This document shows positions 59,076 to 60,665 of a stretch of 60,665 bases of DNA, in pieces; the first letter of the stretch is position 1, and each line of letters begins with the position of its first letter. The notes beneath the pieces were generated by a model, which did no database searches, was not told the origin of the DNA, and saw only the letters and a program-made list of their open reading frames with translations. The translations under genes and the position numbers were made by a program. Source of the DNA: Hyphomicrobium_A sp964620915. Lineage in GTDB: Bacteria; Pseudomonadota; Alphaproteobacteria; Rhizobiales; Hyphomicrobiaceae. The stretch covers positions 1-60,665 of the forward strand of contig CAZUKP010000013.1 in NCBI GenBank assembly GCA_964620915.1, read 5' to 3'.

Positions 59076-59107
59076 TGTTGGGTTTCGCTGCGCTCAACCC
59101 AACCTAC
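59076..59107 (-). repeat. REP-like palindrome, right copy, inverted
   Basis: This 32-base unit is the near-exact reverse complement of the copy at 58409-58440 (three mismatches). The stem is TGGGTT with AACCCA around a CGCTGCGC interior. With the left copy it flanks the transposase gene in inverted orientation. Confidence 0.8.
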
Positions 59108-59182
59108 GGACTGTTTGAACTTGGCTTCGATGACCCTGCTTACACCGTCCGCTCGATCTATCGTGCTATGAGACTTGAGCAG

Positions 59183-59806
59183 CTAGACATGGATAGGAAG
59201 TCCTGACGCCTCGCGAAGCATTTGCTCCAAGTAGGCGATGGCGAGCCGTGCAACAGTTGGCGGATCGTCACCTTCAATCGCTGTGCCAAGGTGTTCCTTA
59301 GGTGGGGAGAAACTGTCGTGAAACCGAGTGTCGGTTACCCGCATGAGAACAACGCGCGGATTTTGGATTAACGCATCGACAAATTTGCCTTTGCTTGTGG
59401 TAACAGTTGGGTCGGCGATTTCTACAGTCCCGTCATTCTTGAGCCTGGCGAGCACGCTGGCTGTCACCTGTTCGCCTTTCTCAGCCGGGAATTGCATTGT
59501 GGCACTATCGCCTGCGCGCGCGGTGATCAACTGAAGTGTATGTTCATCGCAATTACGAGCGTGATGTATATAGGCGAGAAGTTGGTCCTTGCGGCGTTCG
59601 TGCTTCTTCTTGCCGAACCACGGCTCGCTCTTGGGACAACCCTTTGAGCCTTGCTCCATCTTGCTATAGAAGCGGCTCGTTTGACTGAGGAACTGCGACC
59701 AAGCCTCCTCGTAAGCCTTGAAGCCGTTGGATAAATCAAGCCGTTGGGTTGCGGCCCTGGCCAACGCGAGGTGATCATCAGCTTTTTCTAAGGCAACTTG
59801 CTTCAT
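59183..59806 (-). CDS. Hypothetical protein
   Basis: The protein has 207 residues and no signal peptide or membrane helix. The N-terminal half is helical and charged (EKADDHLALARAATQRLDLSNGFKAYEEAWSQF), and DQLLAYIHHARNCDEHTLQ is a recognisable helix. The C-terminal half includes KNDGTVEIADPTVTTSKGKFVDAL. Unrecognised. Composition is slightly more AT-rich than the neighbours, and it lies between a transposase unit and recA, so it could be an accessory gene. Confidence 0.6.
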   Translation of the reverse strand: MKQVALEKADDHLALARAATQRLDLSNGFKAYEEAWSQFLSQTSRFYSKMEQGSKGCPKSEPWFGKKKHERRKDQLLAYIHHARNCDEHTLQLITARAGDSATMQFPAEKGEQVTASVLARLKNDGTVEIADPTVTTSKGKFVDALIQNPRVVLMRVTDTRFHDSFSPPKEHLGTAIEGDDPPTVARLAIAYLEQMLREASGLPIHV

Positions 59807-59981
59807 ATCTAGCCAGTGAGATGAATGCAGAACTAGGGCCGTGTGTTCGTCCTACGCGGAGTCTCCTTCGCGATCCGTCCGCCGATAAGTCAGCCTCTTG
59901 CCCTTCGCTCCCGCGAATCGTACGTCACCTTATGCAACAACCTGAGGTTAGAGATTGAGCCCGCCCCCGCTGGACTAACAA

Positions 59982-59996
59982 GAACAAAAGGTGTAC
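59982..59996 (-). promoter_or_regulatory. Candidate LexA (SOS) box upstream of recA
   Basis: GAAC-N7-GTAC lies 51 bases before the recA start. Alphaproteobacterial LexA boxes follow GTTC-N7-GTTC (GAAC-N7-GAAC on the other strand), so this has one mismatch in the second half. The position fits recA control. Confidence 0.4.
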
Positions 59997-60046
59997 AAGT
60001 GAGTCGAAATTGAGAACATTCAACGCTTGCCATAAGGTGGATCGAC

Positions 60047-60665
60047 ATGACAACGCAGCCAAATCTCCGCGTCGTCGAAGGGGGTGCAATGGACAAGATG
60101 AAGGCGCTGGAGCAGGCGCTGTCGCAGATCGAGAAGCTGCACGGCAAGGGCTCGGTGATGCGCCTGGGCGCCAACGACCGCGCCATGGACATCGAGGCGA
60201 TCTCCACGGGCTCACTGGGCCTGGATATCGCGCTGGGAATCGGTGGGCTGCCGCGCGGGCGCGTCATTGAAATCTATGGCCCTGAATCGTCAGGCAAGAC
60301 GACGCTCGCCCTGCAGGTCGTGGCCGAAGCCCAAAAGAAGGGCGGCATCTGCGGGTTCGTCGATGCCGAGCACGCGCTCGACCCCGTCTATGCGCGCAAG
60401 CTGGGCGTGAAGGTCGACGATCTTTTGATTTCGCAGCCCGATACGGGCGAGCAGGCGCTGGAGATCACCGATACACTGGTGCGTTCAGGCGCCATTGACG
60501 TGCTCGTGGTCGATTCAGTGGCAGCACTGACACCGCGCGCCGAACTCGAAGGCGAGATGGGTGACATGCAGCCGGGTATGCAAGCCCGTCTGATGAGCAA
60601 GGCGTTGCGCAAGCTCACGGCTTCGATCTCCAAGTCGCGCTGCATGGTGATCTTCATCAATCAGA
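60047..60665 (+). CDS. recA: RecA recombinase, 5' part (runs off the window)
   Basis: The window ends within the gene, so about 206 residues are visible. ATG 60047 begins MTTQPNLRVVEGGAMDKMKA. The core has KLHGKGSVMRLG, ISTGSLGLDIALGIGGLPRGRVIEIYGPESSGKTT with Walker A (GPESSGKTT) near 78-86, and EAQKKGGICGFVDAEHALDPVYARKLGVKVDDLLISQPDTGEQALEI. Walker B (VLVVDSVAALTPR) and EGEMGDMQPGMQARLMSKALRKL follow. The N-terminal 14 residues before GGAMDKMKAL are a short extension. Confidence 0.96.
   Translation, partial: MTTQPNLRVVEGGAMDKMKALEQALSQIEKLHGKGSVMRLGANDRAMDIEAISTGSLGLDIALGIGGLPRGRVIEIYGPESSGKTTLALQVVAEAQKKGGICGFVDAEHALDPVYARKLGVKVDDLLISQPDTGEQALEITDTLVRSGAIDVLVVDSVAALTPRAELEGEMGDMQPGMQARLMSKALRKLTASISKSRCMVIFINQ

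Noticed and set aside
1..60665. CRISPR array or prophage
   Set aside because: No regularly spaced direct repeats and no phage structural genes were seen. The only mobile element is the RAYT/REP unit.

Overview
The window is a GC-rich bacterial chromosome segment, and its gene content points to the Alphaproteobacteria, most likely Hyphomicrobiales (a Hyphomicrobium-like lineage is my guess, not shown). The signs are an ATP12-type F1-ATPase assembly factor, the order rpoZ - rel/spoT - DUF2062 - pdxJ - acpS - lepB - rnc - era - recO, a split propionyl-CoA carboxylase, DUF3775, and an S10-spc-alpha ribosomal cluster that lacks rpmJ. Gene density is high, and many genes overlap by 4 bases (ATGA or GTGA junctions).

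Layout. (1) 1-15053: the full S10-spc-alpha ribosomal superoperon, rpsJ to rplQ, with secY, adk and rpoA. L22 has an unusual Lys/Ala-rich C-terminal tail and L5 an unusual Lys/Ala-rich N-terminal tail. A strong stem-loop ending in a T run separates adk from rpsM. (2) 15225-24328: an SDR dehydratase/reductase, a Deg-type protease, RarA, a Tae4-like amidase next to a small two-helix membrane protein, an RluC/D pseudouridine synthase, a HAD phosphatase, ATP12 and pccB. (3) 24368-31783: small membrane and secreted proteins, a methyltransferase, a protein with a possible internal repeat, pccA, acylphosphatase, a LysR regulator and a tiny H1-like Lys/Pro/Ala protein. (4) 31847-41302: lipB, tRNA-Leu(GAG), YdcF-like protein, an alpha/beta hydrolase, soluble lytic transglycosylase, dapA, smpB, a cysteine-less peroxiredoxin-like protein, DUF3775, type 5 uracil-DNA glycosylase and a NYN RNase. 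(5) 41756-50135: rpoZ, the bifunctional (p)ppGpp enzyme, pdxJ, acpS, lepB, rnc, era, recO: core stringent response, cofactor, secretion and RNA-processing functions. (6) 50132-60665: a more accessory region with a CAP-domain protein, a RimB/RimK-like ribosome-modification pair behind an 18-bp palindrome, SH3b proteins, a TrpF paralogue, a tiny RiPP-like precursor, an SGNH hydrolase, a VOC protein, a REP-associated tyrosine transposase between inverted REP palindromes, and the 5' part of recA.

Most of the window is ordinary housekeeping. The best leads for something undescribed are: the 34-codon peptide at 56312-56416, with a lasso-type leader motif but a two-cysteine core and no visible maturation enzymes, preceded by 15-bp direct repeats; the Tae4-like amidase with an adjacent two-helix membrane protein and no visible type VI apparatus; the RimB/RimK cluster with an upstream palindrome; and the RAYT/REP unit. 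All family assignments come from reading motifs in the translated sequence. No database search was run.
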